This document shows, in pieces, positions 46,894-55,109 of a stretch of 64,000 bases of DNA (its first letter is position 1; each line of letters opens with the position of its first letter). The position numbers were made by a program, and so were the translations under genes. Source of the stretch: Elusimicrobiota bacterium (GTDB lineage Bacteria; Elusimicrobiota; Elusimicrobia; UBA1565); contig JACPXC010000004.1 of the NCBI GenBank assembly GCA_016196755.1, positions 1-64,000 on the forward strand. The letters are read 5' to 3'. The notes below the pieces were generated by a model that was not told where the DNA came from, searched no databases, and saw only the letters and a program-made list of their open reading frames with translations.

Positions 46894-47628
46894 TTAATAA
46901 TCCCCCCATTTCTCGACCCGGAACGCGTCGGAGGAGGCTCCGGCGGCCTCGAGGCCGGCGCGCAGGGCGTCGATCTGCCGGCCGCCGCCGCACATGTAGA
47001 AGGCCGCGTCGCCCAGGTCGCCGAGTTCGGCGCGGACCCAGGCGGCGCTCAGCGGCCCTTTGCGCCCGTCCCACCACTGGCCGGGCTCCCAAAGACCCTC
47101 GGCGCCGAGGACCGAGAGGTGCAGGCCCAGTCCGCGCTCGGCGGCGGCCTCGAACTCGCGCCGGAACAGGAGGCGTCCCGGGGTCCGGTCGGCGTAGAAC
47201 AGGTCGAGCCGGTTCGGCAGGCCCTTCTCGAGGACGTAGCTGACCATCGAGCGCAGCGGGGCGATTCCGGTCCCCGAGGCCAGGAGGACCGCCCGCCGGT
47301 CCTCGTCGCGGTAGGCCCATTTGCCCAAGGGACCCCGCACCTGCAGGGTCTCCCCCCCGCGCAGGTCGAAGAGCCGCTCGGCGAGGCCGCCCTTGCGCTC
47401 GAAGAGGATTTCGACGGCCCCGGAGTCCTGGGGCGGGTTGGCGATCGAGAAGGTTCGCGAGGGGATCTCGGCGCCCGGCAGCTCCACCTCGACAAACTGC
47501 CCCGGGCGCCATTCGAAGGCGGTCCCCTCGGGCAGCTCGAGGCGCAGGAGCCGCGCATCGGGGCCTTCCGGGACGATCTTGCTGACGACGGCGGCAAGCG
47601 CGCCGGGCCGCGTCATCTGGGCGAGCAT
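46894..47628 (-). CDS. ferredoxin/flavodoxin-NADP reductase-like flavoprotein
   Basis: From ATG 47628 the 244-aa protein has an FAD-binding RTFSIANPP, LRGGETLQVRGPLGKWA, a nucleotide-binding LLASGTGIAPLRSMV and a C-terminal FYMCGGGRQIDALRAGL ending in an aromatic residue (KWGDY). No 2Fe-2S domain is attached, so it needs a separate electron carrier. It lies 4 nt after cutA. The track's upstream extension overlaps cutA in another frame and is shadow. Confidence 0.87.
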   Translation of the reverse strand: MLAQMTRPGALAAVVSKIVPEGPDARLLRLELPEGTAFEWRPGQFVEVELPGAEIPSRTFSIANPPQDSGAVEILFERKGGLAERLFDLRGGETLQVRGPLGKWAYRDEDRRAVLLASGTGIAPLRSMVSYVLEKGLPNRLDLFYADRTPGRLLFRREFEAAAERGLGLHLSVLGAEGLWEPGQWWDGRKGPLSAAWVRAELGDLGDAAFYMCGGGRQIDALRAGLEAAGASSDAFRVEKWGDY

Positions 47629-47632
47629 CGCG

Positions 47633-47983
47633 TCAGAGCTGTTCCCGCCGGCCCGCGGCCGAGAAGCGTGTGTTGGCGCCGAGCCAATCGAGGTAGGGCA
47701 GGTGCCCGCCGTCGATCGGCAGGGTGATGACCTCGGGCACGGTGCTGGGATGGTTCTTGCGCACGTGCTCGCAGAGCTCGGGGATGATGTCGGTCCGGGT
47801 CTTGACGACGAGCAAAAGCTCGTCGGCGTGCTCGATCTTGTCCTTCCACCGGTAGACCGAGGAGACCCCGCCGACCACGTTGACGCAGGCCGCAAGCCGG
47901 GTCTTGACCAGCTCCTCGGCCAGAGCGTCCGCCTTCTCTTTTCCGGGGACGGTGATGAAGGCGATGGAATAGGGTGTCGCCAT
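47633..47983 (-). CDS. cutA: CutA-type divalent ion tolerance protein
   Basis: The 116-aa protein has FITVPGKEKADALAEELVKTRLAACVNVVGGVSSVYRWKDKIE and EVITLPIDGGHLPYLDWL, the trimeric CutA1 signature. The physiological role is debated. It opens the long cutA-FNR-maf-kinase-EIIDLRPK operon. A TAACAT box, overlapping the mtnA stop codon, lies 6 nt before the ATG. Confidence 0.94.
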   Translation of the reverse strand: MATPYSIAFITVPGKEKADALAEELVKTRLAACVNVVGGVSSVYRWKDKIEHADELLLVVKTRTDIIPELCEHVRKNHPSTVPEVITLPIDGGHLPYLDWLGANTRFSAAGRREQL

Positions 47984-47992
47984 GGGCCGATG

Positions 47993-49063
47993 TTAGCAAT
48001 TCCCGAGGGATTTCCTGAGGCCGGCCCCATAGGGGGCGCGGATCACGCCGCGGTCGGTGACCAGGGCGGTGATGAGCCGGGCAGGGGTGACGTCGAAGGC
48101 GGGATGGCGGGCCCGGGCTCCGGCGGGCGCCAGGCGGAGTCCCCGCACCTCCAGAACCTCGGCCTCGGAACGCTCCTCGATCGTGATGTCCCCGCCGTCG
48201 CGCGTGGCCATGTCGACGGTCGATGAAGGGGCCACCACGTAGAACGGGATGCCGTGGGCCTTGGCCAGGAGCGAGAGGCCGTAGGTGCCGATCTTGTTGG
48301 CCGCGTCGCCGTTGGCGGCCACCCGGTCCGCCCCGGTCAGGACGGCGTCGACGCGCTCGGTCTTCATGATGTGGGCCGCCATCCCGTCGGTGATGAGACG
48401 GGACGGGATGCCTTCCTTGGCGAGCTCCCACATGGTCAGGCGCGCCCCTTGGAGGTAGGGTCGGGTCTCGAGCGCGTAGACCAGCTTCACCTTACCCAGA
48501 CGGCGGGCCCAGCGCACGACTCCCAGGGCCGTCCCGATCCCGGCCGTGGCCAGGGCGCCGGTGTTGCAGATGGTCATGACGGTGGAGCCGGGCTTGAGCA
48601 GGGCCGCGCCGTGTCCGGCCATGCGGCGGTTGGCCTCGACGTCGGCGCGCGTGATGGCGTCGGCCTCGGCGAGGAGTCCGCAGTAGAGCGACGAGGTGCC
48701 CGCGGCTCGCAGGGCGGCGGCCCTCTCGCGCATGGCCTTGAGCGCCCAGAACAGGTTGACGGCGGTCGGCCGCGAGGCGGCCAGGAGGCGGTCGGCCGCG
48801 GCAAGGCGCTTCCAGGAGCGGGCGTCGGGACGGGAGACCCCCTTGGCGGCGAAGGCGTAGCCGTAGGCGGCGGCGCAGCCGATGAGCGGGGCGCCGCGCA
48901 GGACCATCGTACGGATCGCGTCGGCGACGGCCTGCGGCGTGGCGCAGCGCTTGTAGGCGACGCGCGAGGGCAGGAGCAGTTGGTCGAGGAAGTAGACGGC
49001 GTCGCCGCGGCGCTTGAGCGGGGCGACGCGGTCGGTCAGGGAACTGAGCAGAGGTTTGGCCAT
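47993..49063 (-). CDS. mtnA: S-methyl-5-thioribose-1-phosphate isomerase
   Basis: The 356-aa protein has VLRGAPLIGCAAAYGYA (RGAPxIG), TICNTGALATAG, ETRPYLQGARLT, VLTGADRVAANGDAANKIGTYGL (catalytic Asp, NKIGT) and FYVVAPSSTVD. It isomerizes methylthioribose-1-phosphate in methionine salvage. No other mtn genes are nearby. TAGAAT lies 6 nt before the ATG. Confidence 0.94.
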   Translation of the reverse strand: MAKPLLSSLTDRVAPLKRRGDAVYFLDQLLLPSRVAYKRCATPQAVADAIRTMVLRGAPLIGCAAAYGYAFAAKGVSRPDARSWKRLAAADRLLAASRPTAVNLFWALKAMRERAAALRAAGTSSLYCGLLAEADAITRADVEANRRMAGHGAALLKPGSTVMTICNTGALATAGIGTALGVVRWARRLGKVKLVYALETRPYLQGARLTMWELAKEGIPSRLITDGMAAHIMKTERVDAVLTGADRVAANGDAANKIGTYGLSLLAKAHGIPFYVVAPSSTVDMATRDGGDITIEERSEAEVLEVRGLRLAPAGARARHPAFDVTPARLITALVTDRGVIRAPYGAGLRKSLGNC

Positions 49064-49083
49064 GGAAAGATTCTAGAAATTCG

Positions 49084-49114
49084 AGAGGCCGGGAGCGCTT
49101 TGCTCCCGGCCTCT
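49084..49114 (-). terminator. terminator hairpin of the yggS-DUF167 operon
   Basis: AGAGGCCGGGAGC with loop of 5 nt and GCTCCCGGCCTCT form a perfect 13-bp stem just after the DUF167 gene on the minus strand. It sits immediately upstream of the mtnA promoter. Confidence 0.7.
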
Positions 49115-49136
49115 TCGCGGCGGGCCACCCCGGATG

Positions 49137-49400
49137 TTACGGGATGGCCTCCATCACGCGCTTGAGCGACTCTTCCGTCTTGCCGGTGATCTCCACCGTC
49201 TTCTCGCGGCCTTTGGCTCCGCGGATGATGTTGACCGACCGGGACTTCACCTCGAAGAACGCGGCAAGGTAGTCGCGCAGGGCGGCGTTGCCCACCTCAT
49301 CGACTTCCGACGCTGTGACCTTCACGCGCAGGACGCTGCCGATCCGGCTGACGACCTCGTTCTCAGGGGCGCTGGGGATGACGCGTACTTTTACGATCAT
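49137..49400 (-). CDS. DUF167/YggU-family protein
   Basis: The 87-aa protein reads MIVKVRVIPSAPENEVV...LRVKVTASEVDEVGNAALRDYLAAFFEVK...IIRGAKGREKTVEI, the usual DUF167 pattern. YggU is commonly found after yggS as here (47 nt apart). A GAGGGAGGG ribosome site supports the start. Function is not established. Confidence 0.92.
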   Translation of the reverse strand: MIVKVRVIPSAPENEVVSRIGSVLRVKVTASEVDEVGNAALRDYLAAFFEVKSRSVNIIRGAKGREKTVEITGKTEESLKRVMEAIP

Positions 49401-49446
49401 TCAGTCCCTCCCTCTCGACCTGGTCCAGCCTACGACGGTAAAACGT

Positions 49447-50157
49447 TCACTTCTTAAACAGCGCCGACCCGACACGGACGAGGGTGGCACCTTCTTCAAC
49501 GGCGACTTCGCAGTCCCCGCTCATCCCCATCGACAGCCACGGACCGTCAGGGCCGGCCTTCTCGGGGTACAGGGCGTCGTAAAGCTGTTTGAGGCGCTTG
49601 AACGCGGGCCGCGCGGCCTCGGGGTCGTCCCCCATCGGGGCGATGCCCATCAGGCCGGCCGGCCGCAGGTTCGGGTAGGTCTTGAGGCGCTCCAGAAAGG
49701 CCGCGGCCTCGTCCGGTCCTAGCCCCGACTGGGTCTCGCGCCCGGTCAGCTTGACCTGGACGAGGACGCCGAGCCTGCGCTCCGTGCCTTCGAGCCTGCG
49801 CTGGAAGGCTTCGGCCAGGTCCAGCGAGTCGAGCGAGTCGACCCAGTCGAAGAGCTCGAGCGCGGCCTTGGCCTTGTTGGTCTGCAGGTGGCCGATGAAG
49901 CGCCAGCCGCTCCGCGACGTCTCTCCGAGCCCGAGGCGCCGCTTCTGGGCGTCTTGGACGCGGTTTTCCGCGAACCACCGGCAGACACCGGCGGAGCGCA
50001 GGGCCTGGACGTCATCCAGAGCCGCGAACTTCACGACAGAGACGACCGACACCTCTTTCGCGTCGCGTCCGGCGCGCCGCGCGGCGTCGTCTAGTCTCCG
50101 TCTGAGGGCCGACCATGTGTCAAAGACCGGGTGCGTCAGAATGGGGCCCTTTGCCAC
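49447..50157 (-). CDS. YggS/PLPBP-family pyridoxal-phosphate homeostasis protein
   Basis: The 236-aa protein is a PLP-binding barrel without catalytic domain: EVSVVSVVKFAALDDVQALRSAG (PLP Lys), FAENRVQDAQKR, WRFIGHLQTNKAK, LMGIAPMGDD and LSMGMSGDCEVAVEEGATLVRVGSALF. It buffers PLP. Start GTG 50157 lies 9 nt after TATAAT, implying a leaderless mRNA. Confidence 0.95.
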   Translation of the reverse strand: MAKGPILTHPVFDTWSALRRRLDDAARRAGRDAKEVSVVSVVKFAALDDVQALRSAGVCRWFAENRVQDAQKRRLGLGETSRSGWRFIGHLQTNKAKAALELFDWVDSLDSLDLAEAFQRRLEGTERRLGVLVQVKLTGRETQSGLGPDEAAAFLERLKTYPNLRPAGLMGIAPMGDDPEAARPAFKRLKQLYDALYPEKAGPDGPWLSMGMSGDCEVAVEEGATLVRVGSALFKK

Positions 50158-50166
50158 CAGGGATTC

Positions 50167-50172
50167 ATTATA
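50167..50172 (-). promoter_or_regulatory. -10 box of yggS
   Basis: TGATATAAT on the minus strand (extended TG-n-TATAAT) ends 9 nt before GTG 50157. A loose -35 (TTGGAT) lies 18 nt upstream. Confidence 0.65.
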
Positions 50173-50242
50173 TCACAGGTGCCCGTCGGAATCCAAATCC
50201 GAGAAACTTTTTGAAGCCGCGCGCAAGGGACCTTGGTCCCCT

Positions 50243-50329
50243 TTTGGTGTCAGTTGTTGAATAGTTGAATTGTTGGGCTACGCCTGGGGCGCAGCCCAAC
50301 AATTCAACTATTCAACAACTGACACCAAA
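50243..50329. repeat. near-perfect 87-nt hairpin (37 bp + mismatch + 4 bp, hairpin element 2)
   Basis: The left arm begins TTTGGTGTCAGTTGTTGAAT and the right arm is its exact reverse complement over 37 nt. One A-C mismatch follows, then CGCC-TGG-GGCG with a 3-nt loop. The outer TTTGGTG-Y-C and the CGCC-NNN-GGCG apex match the element at 18304, while the middle differs. The right terminal motif GACACCAAAG is repeated directly at 50333-50342. It lies between divergently oriented yggS and the groEL terminator, with no coding. Confidence 0.9.
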
Positions 50330-50343
50330 GACGACACCAAAGA

Positions 50344-50375
50344 AAGACCCCCGGGGGATGTCCCCCGGGGGTCTT
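50344..50375 (-). terminator. Rho-independent terminator of groESL
   Basis: A 15-bp perfect stem AAGACCCCCGGGGGA / TCCCCCGGGGGTCTT with a 2-nt loop. On the minus strand it is followed by TCTTTGG. A second hairpin, GGGGCCGC-AA-GCGGCCCC (50386-50403), lies between it and the groEL stop. Confidence 0.8.
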
Positions 50376-50409
50376 CTCGCCGTCGGGGGCCGCAAGCGGC
50401 CCCTGAGGC

Positions 50410-52032
50410 TCAGTACATCTCGCCGCCGTGCTGGTGGCCGCCCATCGGCTCCTTCTTCTTCTCGGGGATGTCCGCGACCAGGACGGAGGTCGTGAGGACG
50501 GTGCCCGCGATGGACGCGGCGTTCTCGAGGGCCGTGCGCGTGACCTTGACGGGGTCGACGATGCCGGCCTTGATCAGGTTCGTGTACTCGCCGGTGGAGG
50601 CGTCGAGGCCGATGCCCGGGCCCGCCTTCCGGATGTAGTCCACGACGACCGACGGCTCCATGCCGCAGTTCTCGGCGAGCTGACGGATCGGGGCCTCGAG
50701 GGCCCGGCGCACGATCCGCACGCCCGTGGCCTCGTCCTCGCTGTCGGTCTTGATCGAGTCGATGACCTTCTGGGCCGAGAGCAGCGCGACGCCGCCGCCC
50801 GCGATGATGCCTTCCTCGACGCCGGCCTTGGTCGCGTTCTTCGCGTCCTCGACCTTCGCCTTCTTGGTCTTCATCTCGGTCTCGGTGGCCGCGCCGACGT
50901 TGATGACCGCGACGCCGCCGGAGAGCTTCGCGAGGCGCTCCTCGAGCTTCTCCTTGTCGTAGTCGGACGTGGTGTCCTTGATCTGGACGCGGATGTTGTC
51001 CGCGCGCTTCTGGATCTCGACCTTCTTGCCCGCGCCGCCGACCACGGTCGTGTTCTCCTTGTCGACCTTGATCGTCTTGGCCTTGCCGAGCATCTCGAGG
51101 CCGGCCTTGTCGAGCTTAAGGCCGAGCTCCTCGGAGATCACCTTGCCGTCCGTCAGCGTGGCGATGTCCTGCAGCAGGTCCTTGCGGCGGTCGCCGAAGC
51201 CCGGGGCCTTCACGGCCACGACCTTGAGCGTCCCGCGCAGCTTGTTGACCACCAGGGTCGCCAGGGCCTCGCCCTCGACGTCCTCGGCGATGATCAAAAA
51301 CGGCTTGCCGGACTGAGCGACCTTCTCCAAGAGCGGCAGGATGTCGTTCATCGCGGAGATCTTCTTGTCCGTGATGATGACGTAGGCGTCCTCGAGGACC
51401 GCCTCCATGCGCTCCGGGTCGGTGACGAAGTAGGGCGAGAGGTAGCCGCGGTCGAACTGCATCCCTTCGACGACCTCGAGCGAGGTCTCGGCCGTCTTGC
51501 CTTCCTCGACGGTGATCACGCCCTCGTGCCCGACCTTCTCGAGCGCGTCGGCGATCATCTTGCCGATGGTCTTGTCGTTGGAGGCGATCGTCGCGATCTG
51601 GGCCTTGTCTTCCCAGGTCTTGACGGGCTTGTGGTTCTTCTGGATCTCCTCGACGACGGCCTTCACGGCTTTCTCGATGCCGCGCTTGAGGGCATGGCCG
51701 GAGGCGCCGGCGGTCAGGTTGCGGATGCCCTCGTTGAGCATGGCCTGGGCGAGTATGGTCGCCGTGGTGGTGCCGTCGCCGGCGATGTCGTTGGTCTTGG
51801 AAGCGACTTCCTTGACCAGCTGGGCGCCCATGTTCTCGAGGGCGTCCTCGAGCTCGATCTCCTTGGCGATGGTGACGCCGTCGTCCATGATGGACGGGGA
51901 GCCGAACTTCTTCTCTAAGATGACCGCGCGGCCGCGGGGGCCGAGGGTGCCGCGGACGGCGTCCGCGAGCTTGTTGATGCCGTCCTTGAGCTTGGTGCGA
52001 GCGTCGACGTCGTAGACAATCTGCTTAGCCAT
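50410..52032 (-). CDS. groL: 60 kDa chaperonin GroEL
   Basis: The 540-aa protein is a full-length Gro[47 protein letters not shown] (ATP site), apical-domain [23 protein letters not shown] and the Gly/Met-type end [10 protein letters not shown]. It folds proteins with GroES. A CTGGAGAA ribosome site precedes the ATG. It lies 43 nt after groES in a HrcA-type operon. Confidence 0.98.
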   Translation of the reverse strand: MAKQIVYDVDARTKLKDGINKLADAVRGTLGPRGRAVILEKKFGSPSIMDDGVTIAKEIELEDALENMGAQLVKEVASKTNDIAGDGTTTATILAQAMLNEGIRNLTAGASGHALKRGIEKAVKAVVEEIQKNHKPVKTWEDKAQIATIASNDKTIGKMIADALEKVGHEGVITVEEGKTAETSLEVVEGMQFDRGYLSPYFVTDPERMEAVLEDAYVIITDKKISAMNDILPLLEKVAQSGKPFLIIAEDVEGEALATLVVNKLRGTLKVVAVKAPGFGDRRKDLLQDIATLTDGKVISEELGLKLDKAGLEMLGKAKTIKVDKENTTVVGGAGKKVEIQKRADNIRVQIKDTTSDYDKEKLEERLAKLSGGVAVINVGAATETEMKTKKAKVEDAKNATKAGVEEGIIAGGGVALLSAQKVIDSIKTDSEDEATGVRIVRRALEAPIRQLAENCGMEPSVVVDYIRKAGPGIGLDASTGEYTNLIKAGIVDPVKVTRTALENAASIAGTVLTTSVLVADIPEKKKEPMGGHQHGGEMY

Positions 52033-52075
52033 TTATGTGTTCTCCAGAGTTAGCGTCGTTGATAGTTCGTTCGGA

Positions 52076-52387
52076 TTACGACAGGATGCCCAGGATGTCT
52101 TCCTGGTGCATGATGAGATATTCCTGGTCGTCGAGCTTGAGCTCGGTGCCGGAGTACTTGCCGTAGAGGACCCGGTCGCCCGCCTTTACGTCCATCGGCA
52201 GGACCTTCCCGTCCTCGGTGACTTTCCCCTTCCCGGTGGCGACGACCTTGCCTTCCTGGGGCTTTTCCTTGGCGGTGTCGGGGATGATGATGCCGCTCTT
52301 CTTCATTTCCTTCTGCTCGATGGGCTGCAGCAGGACGCGGTCGCCCAGCGGCTGGATCTTCACCTTCGTGAGAGTAGCTTCGGCCAT
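52076..52387 (-). CDS. groS: 10 kDa co-chaperonin GroES
   Basis: From ATG 52387 (GGAGG ribosome site) the 103-aa protein has [40 protein letters not shown] and [24 protein letters not shown]. The track's start at 52438 lies inside the CIRCE operator and is rejected. Confidence 0.97.
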   Translation of the reverse strand: MAEATLTKVKIQPLGDRVLLQPIEQKEMKKSGIIIPDTAKEKPQEGKVVATGKGKVTEDGKVLPMDVKAGDRVLYGKYSGTELKLDDQEYLIMHQEDILGILS

Positions 52388-52427
52388 GTGTTCGTTTCCT
52401 CCGGGACTTCTGTCGCTGCGAGTGCGA

Positions 52428-52454
52428 TTAGCACTCAAAGCTGTTGAGTGCTAA
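52428..52454. promoter_or_regulatory. CIRCE operator (HrcA site)
   Basis: TTAGCACTC-N9-GAGTGCTAA is a perfect match to the consensus. It overlaps the transcription start region of groESL. A further half site, GAGTGCTAA, lies at 52494-52502, upstream of the -35. HrcA repression is expected. Confidence 0.96.
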
Positions 52455-52483
52455 TTTTAGCACGCGCCGGGGATAATTGTCAA
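52454..52483 (-). promoter_or_regulatory. groESL promoter
   Basis: TTGACA (52483-52478), 18 nt, TAAAAT (52459-52454), directly abutting CIRCE on the minus strand. Confidence 0.88.
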
Positions 52484-52503
52484 TCCCGGACGTCGAGTGC
52501 TAA

Positions 52504-53463
52504 TTATCCTTGGAGGCGGCCTTTGACGGAGGACAGCAGGGTGGAGAGCTTTTCCTGCCAGGGCGGCGGGACCGGTGTGATCTCTCCTTCGGGAGGCAAG
52601 GGCGTGGTTTGACTCCGAACCGGCGAGGTGTCGAGCGTATAGGGCGGGGGTTCCGCCGCGGGCGCGGCCGGCGGCGCGGGCTGCGGCGGCTCCGGATAGG
52701 CCGGGACCTCTTTTGAGATTCCGGCGGTCGCGCCCGGCAGGAGGTCGCCGAGCGTCTCTTCCAGCCGGCGGATGATCCCAAAGGCCTTGGCCAGCATGGC
52801 CTCCTTCTCGGTCAGACGCCGAGTCAGTTCGAGGAGCTGCTTCTCCCCCTCGGCGGCCTGCGTCTTGGCCTGGTCGAGGGCGCGGCGCAGGGTGGCGAGC
52901 TCGGAGAGCGACTTGGAGAGGTCGGCGTCGAGCCGTTCGGCCCCGCCGCGCGTCTCGTGGAGGTCGGCCCGCGCGCGGGTCAGCGCCTCGGTGAGCTCCT
53001 TCTCGCGGTCCTGGAAGCCTCCGATGAGGTCGGCACGGCCCTGGAGGTAGCTGGTCCGTTCGCGCAGCGAGGCGACCTCGACGCCCAGCTCCGCCACGCG
53101 GCGCTGGAGCGACTGGGTCAGGGCGCGCTCCTCCCGGCGGTTCTCGAGCTCGGCCATGAGCTCGTTGACGTGGCGGAAGATCTTCTGGCTCGAGTCGTTG
53201 AGGACGTCCTCGGGCGTGGTCGCGCGCGGTGCGTCGGGCAGGCGGACCGGGGGCGCCTCGGGCGGAGGCGCCGGGGGCTTAGCCGAGGCTTGGAGGGCCG
53301 TCACGATCTCGGGGAAGGCGCCGGCGCGCTCCCAGCGGCGCTCCGAGACGTCGTCGGAGGCCGGGCAGACCAGCGCGGTGGGGCCGAAGCCGGGGATGAC
53401 TGCCAGGTCCTCGGGCTCATAGCTGCCGGGCACCTCGCCGTTGAGATAAAGCCAGTACTTCAT
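52504..53463 (-). CDS. GYF-like/coiled-coil protein of unknown function
   Basis: The 319-aa protein begins with a GYF-like domain of about 50 aa (MKYWLYLNGEVPGSYEPEDLAVIPGFGPTALVCPAS). A Pro-rich linker and a long coiled coil (about 95-240) follow, then a Pro/Ala-rich tail ending STLLSSVKGRLQG. No membrane segment. It overlaps the next coiled-coil gene by 4 nt, so the two probably form a complex. Confidence 0.65.
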   Translation of the reverse strand: MKYWLYLNGEVPGSYEPEDLAVIPGFGPTALVCPASDDVSERRWERAGAFPEIVTALQASAKPPAPPPEAPPVRLPDAPRATTPEDVLNDSSQKIFRHVNELMAELENRREERALTQSLQRRVAELGVEVASLRERTSYLQGRADLIGGFQDREKELTEALTRARADLHETRGGAERLDADLSKSLSELATLRRALDQAKTQAAEGEKQLLELTRRLTEKEAMLAKAFGIIRRLEETLGDLLPGATAGISKEVPAYPEPPQPAPPAAPAAEPPPYTLDTSPVRSQTTPLPPEGEITPVPPPWQEKLSTLLSSVKGRLQG

Positions 53464-54431
53464 GGCCCGGCCTCCTTGAGCTTCGTCTCCAGCCAGACGG
53501 TCGCCTCGCGCATGCGCGATTCTAGGAGCCGCTGGCGCTCTTCGAAGCTGGCGGTCAGGGCCGCCTCGCGCTTCTTGAGCTCGTCGAGGCCCAGCCTTGC
53601 CCGCTCCTCGGGGTCGGGCGCGGCGACGCGGACCAGACGCTCCTGGAGGGCCTGCCCCTGGGCGCGCAGCGCCTCGGCCGTGCCGCCGAGCTCACTCAGG
53701 CGCCGCTCGAGCTCCGCGACGTGGACGCGCTCGGCGTCGAGCCGCGCGCTCAGCGCGCGCCCGGTCTCGGCCCGGGCCTCGGCGGTCTCCCGCGCGTCGG
53801 CGGCCGCGGCCTCGAGGAGTTCGAGCCGCTCGGCCTGGCGCTTGAACTCCGACTGCAGGAACTGGCGGTCTTCGGTGGCCGTCTTGGCGCGCTCCTGGGC
53901 CTCGGCCAAGGCCTGCGCCATGCGCCCGCAGCGTCCCTCGAACTCGTCGCGCATGCGGTCGAAGTCGATCTTCAGCGCGGCGAGGCGCTCGAGCGCGTCG
54001 GTCTCGCGGCGGCGCAGGGCGGTGTTGTCGGTCTCGAGCTCGGAGGCGCGCGACGACAGCGAGGCGCGCTCGTTGGCCGAGCGGCGGCGCTCCTCGGCGG
54101 TCTCGCGCTGGGCCGGCGCCGATGGGTCGGCGCGCAGGCGCTCGAGCTCGACGCTCATCGACCGCGCCTCTCGGCGCGAGAGCTCGAGCTCGCGGTTGAT
54201 CTCGTCCGACTCGCCTCCAGGATCGGGTTCCCCCGGAAAGTCGGTTTCACCCTGCCACCAGCGCTCGAAGCCGTCGACCGCCTTCTTCATCGCGGCAGCG
54301 GCCTGCTTGCTAGGTGGCGCCTCGAGGTCGGGGCCTTTCGAGGCGGCCGACTGGGGACCCGACGAGGACAGGGCCTCGTCCACCTCGCGGCGGAATCCTT
54401 GCAGCCAGTCATCGTAGCCTTGCTCAGCCAT
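53460..54431 (-). CDS. long coiled-coil protein of unknown function
   Basis: The 323-aa protein has an N-terminal YDDWLQGFRREVDEALSS and a KAVDGFERWWQGE segment, then about 220 residues of continuous heptad-rich coiled coil (Arg/Glu/Leu/Ala). A TATAAT lies 14 nt before the ATG. Predicted cytoplasmic scaffold; coupled to the GYF-like gene. Confidence 0.65.
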   Translation of the reverse strand: MAEQGYDDWLQGFRREVDEALSSSGPQSAASKGPDLEAPPSKQAAAAMKKAVDGFERWWQGETDFPGEPDPGGESDEINRELELSRREARSMSVELERLRADPSAPAQRETAEERRRSANERASLSSRASELETDNTALRRRETDALERLAALKIDFDRMRDEFEGRCGRMAQALAEAQERAKTATEDRQFLQSEFKRQAERLELLEAAAADARETAEARAETGRALSARLDAERVHVAELERRLSELGGTAEALRAQGQALQERLVRVAAPDPEERARLGLDELKKREAALTASFEERQRLLESRMREATVWLETKLKEAGP

Positions 54432-54470
54432 GCGCGTACGGGCTTATTATAAGGAAAGCCGGTTTCCGAA

Positions 54471-55109
54471 TCATTGCGTCCAACCCTTCTCGGCCAGGAA
54501 GCGCGCCAAGGCCGGGTCGGCGGGGTCGAGGCCGCGGGCCCGGCCCCAGGCCTCGCGCGCCCGGGCTTCGTCGCCGAGCGCGTAGTAAGAGGAGCCCAGC
54601 CTCAGCCAGGCGGAGCGGTTCTCCGGCAAGAGCAGCAAGGCGCGGCGGCAAGCCTGGATCGCGGCGCCGAAACGCCGGTCGAAGAACGCCTGCTCGGCGC
54701 CGGAGAGCTCATGCTGGACCAAGGCGTCCAGCGGCAGGAGGCCCTCGGGGTCGGCCGGGATCCCGGTCAGATCCTCGAGGACCTTGAGCAGGCGCCGCCG
54801 CGCGCCGTTACCCGGGTCGGCGCCCAGGGCGGCCTGGGACAGCAGGACGGCCTTGAGCTCGGAGCCCTCGGCGTAGGCCTCGATCGACTCGCCGGCCAAA
54901 AGCGGGCCGTTGAAGTCGTCGAGGCGCAAGAGCTCCGAGAACGAACCGGCTCCGCCCAGGCGTTCGAGCAGGCGGCCGCGGCGCAGGTTGAGCTTCTCGG
55001 CGGCTTGGGACGAGGAGGGCGCGGAGGCGCCCGCCTTGAGGGGCGTTGACGGAGGCGTGGCGCAGGCACCTAGCAGGAGCAGCGCGCCTAGCGGGGCCGC
55101 CCGCCTCAT
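54471..55109 (-). CDS. TPR lipoprotein
   Basis: From ATG 55109 the 212-aa protein has a signal peptide with lipobox LLLGAC (cysteine 16), a middle region FSELLRLDDFNGPLLAGESIEAYAEG, and C-terminal TPR units (GAAIQACRRALLLLPENRSAWLRLGSSYYALGDEARAREAWGRARGLDP). Overlaps the FliF-FliG-like gene by 4 nt, so it probably works with it as an outer-membrane lipoprotein. Confidence 0.78.
   Translation of the reverse strand: MRRAAPLGALLLLGACATPPSTPLKAGASAPSSSQAAEKLNLRRGRLLERLGGAGSFSELLRLDDFNGPLLAGESIEAYAEGSELKAVLLSQAALGADPGNGARRRLLKVLEDLTGIPADPEGLLPLDALVQHELSGAEQAFFDRRFGAAIQACRRALLLLPENRSAWLRLGSSYYALGDEARAREAWGRARGLDPADPALARFLAEKGWTQ

Noticed and set aside
52388-52438. groES start at 52438 as in the ORF track
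   Set aside because: It would place the start codon within the CIRCE operator; ATG 52387 has a GGAGG ribosome site and matches GroES N termini.
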